This document shows, piece after piece, positions 5,579-9,253 of a DNA stretch of 9,253 nucleotides. The stretch is from JAIOPA01 sp036522895. Lineage in GTDB: Bacteria; Eisenbacteria; RBG-16-71-46. How positions within the stretch are numbered: position 1 is the stretch's first letter; each line of letters begins with the position of its first letter. The translations under genes were made by a program, and so were the position numbers. Where the stretch lies: assembly GCA_036522895.1 (NCBI GenBank), contig DATDEX010000097.1:1-9253 (forward strand). Reading direction: 5' to 3'. The notes beneath the pieces are model-generated. The model was not told the DNA's origin. It was given only the letters and a program-made list of their open reading frames with translations, and did no database searches.

Positions 5579-6786
5579 GCGGCTTCCCAGGCCCGGCGCG
5601 CCGCCTCGATCGCTCCCGTGCCGGCACGGCCCAGCGCCAGCGTGCATTCCTCGAGCGCGCCGAGCACGACGAAGACGTCCGCGAGGTCGTAGGCGCCCAT
5701 GTGCCCGATGCGCAGCATCTTGCCCTTCATGTGGTCCTGGCCGCCCGCGACCGTGATCCCGTGGGTGTCCCGCAACCGCTTCACCACGGCACTCGCGTCG
5801 ACGCCGGCGGGCGGCTCGAGCGCGGTGACCGAGTCCGCCGGGCTCTTCGAGAACAGCGTCCAGCCGATCGCCTGCGCTCCGGCGCGCACCGCGGCACCCA
5901 GTCGCCGGTGGCGCGCGTGCACGTTCGCGAGGCCCTCTTCCTTCATCATGGTGAGCGCCTCGCCCACCGCGAACACCAGGCTCACCGCGGGCGTGAACGC
6001 GCTCTCCCCGAGCGGGAGGCTCTTCCGCGCCTTGCGCAGATCCCAGTAGAAGCGCGGCGCACGCTCGCCCTCGATGGCGTCGAGCGCCCAGGGTGCCAGG
6101 CTCACGGTGGCGATCCCGGGCGGCGACATGAGGCCCTTCTGGGAGCCCGTCACGACCACGTCCACGCCCCATTCGTCCTGGGGCAGCGGGTGGACGCCGA
6201 GGCTCGTGATCGCGTCCAGCACGAGCAGTCGCTTGCGCGGGCGCGTGGCCCGGGCGAGCCCCTGCGCGTCGTGCAGTGTCGCGGTGCTGGTCTCGGAGTG
6301 CGTCCCGAACACCGCCGCGATTCCCGCGTCGGCGTCGAGCCGCTTTTCGACCTCGGCGACGGGGATGGCGTGGCCCCACGGCACCTCGATCGCCTCGTAG
6401 GCGATGCCGTAGGCCTTGCAGATGTTGGCCCAGCGCTCGCCGAACTTGCCGCCCACGAGGCAGAGCGCCTTTCGCCCGGGCGGCATCAGGTTCACGACCG
6501 CCGCCTCCATGGCGCCGCTGCCGGAGGCGGCGAGCATGAGCACCTCGCCCTGGGTCTGGTGGAGCCAGCGCAGGTCCTCGGTGACGCGCTTGTAGACCTC
6601 GCGGAAGCCGTCGGTGCGGTGGTGCGGCGGCACCTGCGAGAGCGCGCGCAGGATGCGGACCGGGATCTCGACCGGGCCCGGCGTGAAGAGGCGCGGCCGC
6701 GTGAACGAGCGGGTGGCGGATGCGGAGCCAGCGGCCGAGCCAGCAGGTGCGCCCGTGCCGGCCTTCACCGGCGGCGTGACGGTCAT
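5575..6786 (-). CDS. Class V aminotransferase, probable phosphoserine transaminase
   Basis: PLP-dependent fold-type I enzyme of 403 aa. The core begins at LFTPGPVEIP (33-42). SGSGAMEA (88-95) is the PLP-phosphate region, HSETST (163-168) and Asp191 (LVLDA) contact the cofactor ring, and Lys217 in TGSQKG is the Schiff-base lysine. Arg359 in LRIGHMG should bind the substrate carboxylate. The substrate loop reads HHR (55-57). That resembles the His-Arg of phosphoserine transaminases and of archaeal class V enzymes rather than the GHLDP-type loop common in alanine/serine-glyoxylate aminotransferases. It overlaps serA by 4 nt, which points to 3-phosphohydroxypyruvate plus glutamate giving phosphoserine. 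Automatic annotation would call it alanine-glyoxylate or serine-pyruvate aminotransferase, and that activity cannot be excluded. Residues 1-30 are a low-complexity Ala/Gly/Ser/Thr extension ahead of the conserved core. The ATG is supported by AAGGGAG 8 nt upstream, and lon ends only 18 nt before it. Confidence 0.85.
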   Translation of the reverse strand: MTVTPPVKAGTGAPAGSAAGSASATRSFTRPRLFTPGPVEIPVRILRALSQVPPHHRTDGFREVYKRVTEDLRWLHQTQGEVLMLAASGSGAMEAAVVNLMPPGRKALCLVGGKFGERWANICKAYGIAYEAIEVPWGHAIPVAEVEKRLDADAGIAAVFGTHSETSTATLHDAQGLARATRPRKRLLVLDAITSLGVHPLPQDEWGVDVVVTGSQKGLMSPPGIATVSLAPWALDAIEGERAPRFYWDLRKARKSLPLGESAFTPAVSLVFAVGEALTMMKEEGLANVHARHRRLGAAVRAGAQAIGWTLFSKSPADSVTALEPPAGVDASAVVKRLRDTHGITVAGGQDHMKGKMLRIGHMGAYDLADVFVVLGALEECTLALGRAGTGAIEAARRAWEAA

Positions 6787-6794
6787 GATCGGGT

Positions 6795-6801
6795 CTCCCT
6801 T
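6795..6801 (-). promoter_or_regulatory. Ribosome binding site of the aminotransferase, adjoining the lon stop
   Basis: On the minus strand the lon stop TGA runs into GGGAAGGGAG, and AAGGGAG lies 8 nt before the aminotransferase ATG. The tight packing argues that lon and the aminotransferase share a transcript, with no room for a promoter or terminator between them. Confidence 0.65.
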
Positions 6802-6804
6802 CCC

Positions 6805-9253
<2,449 letters not shown>

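Overview
This is a GC-rich window (about 70% G+C by eye, strong G/C bias at third codon positions) of ordinary bacterial chromosome. It holds two converging gene groups and about 90% of it is coding. There is no tRNA, rRNA, CRISPR array, insertion sequence or phage gene. The GC content, type III SerA, archaeal-type class V aminotransferase and mix of neighbours suggest an uncultivated high-GC lineage such as Eisenbacteria-, Gemmatimonadota- or Deltaproteobacteria-like bacteria. That placement is inference only; nothing in the window is diagnostic of a phylum.

Left part, plus strand (172-3184): two polytopic membrane proteins 31 nt apart, a GT-C type glycosyltransferase (ArnT/PMT-like) and an O-antigen ligase/polymerase-like protein (Wzy/WaaL superfamily). 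Together they look like the end of a cell-surface or exopolysaccharide operon. GC-rich hairpins precede them at 1-81, and a GC-rich hairpin (3204-3232) separates them from the converging genes.

Right part, minus strand, read from right to left (9253 to 3253): lon (ATP-dependent protease; its N-terminus runs off the window), 18 nt, a class V aminotransferase, a 4-nt ATGA overlap, serA (short type III phosphoglycerate dehydrogenase), 124 nt, purA (adenylosuccinate synthetase). The overlapping aminotransferase-serA pair gives the first two steps from 3-phosphoglycerate towards serine. The aminotransferase carries a His-Arg substrate-loop motif like phosphoserine transaminases, so it probably stands in for a classical SerC. 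The serA-purA gap contains a two-part stem-loop followed by a short T tract, which reads as a weak terminator or attenuator between the serine genes and purA.

I found no convincing previously undescribed system. The points most worth a second look are the attenuator-like element ahead of purA, the probable non-orthologous SerC, the lon-serine-purA neighbourhood, and the changed IMP-loop residues in PurA.
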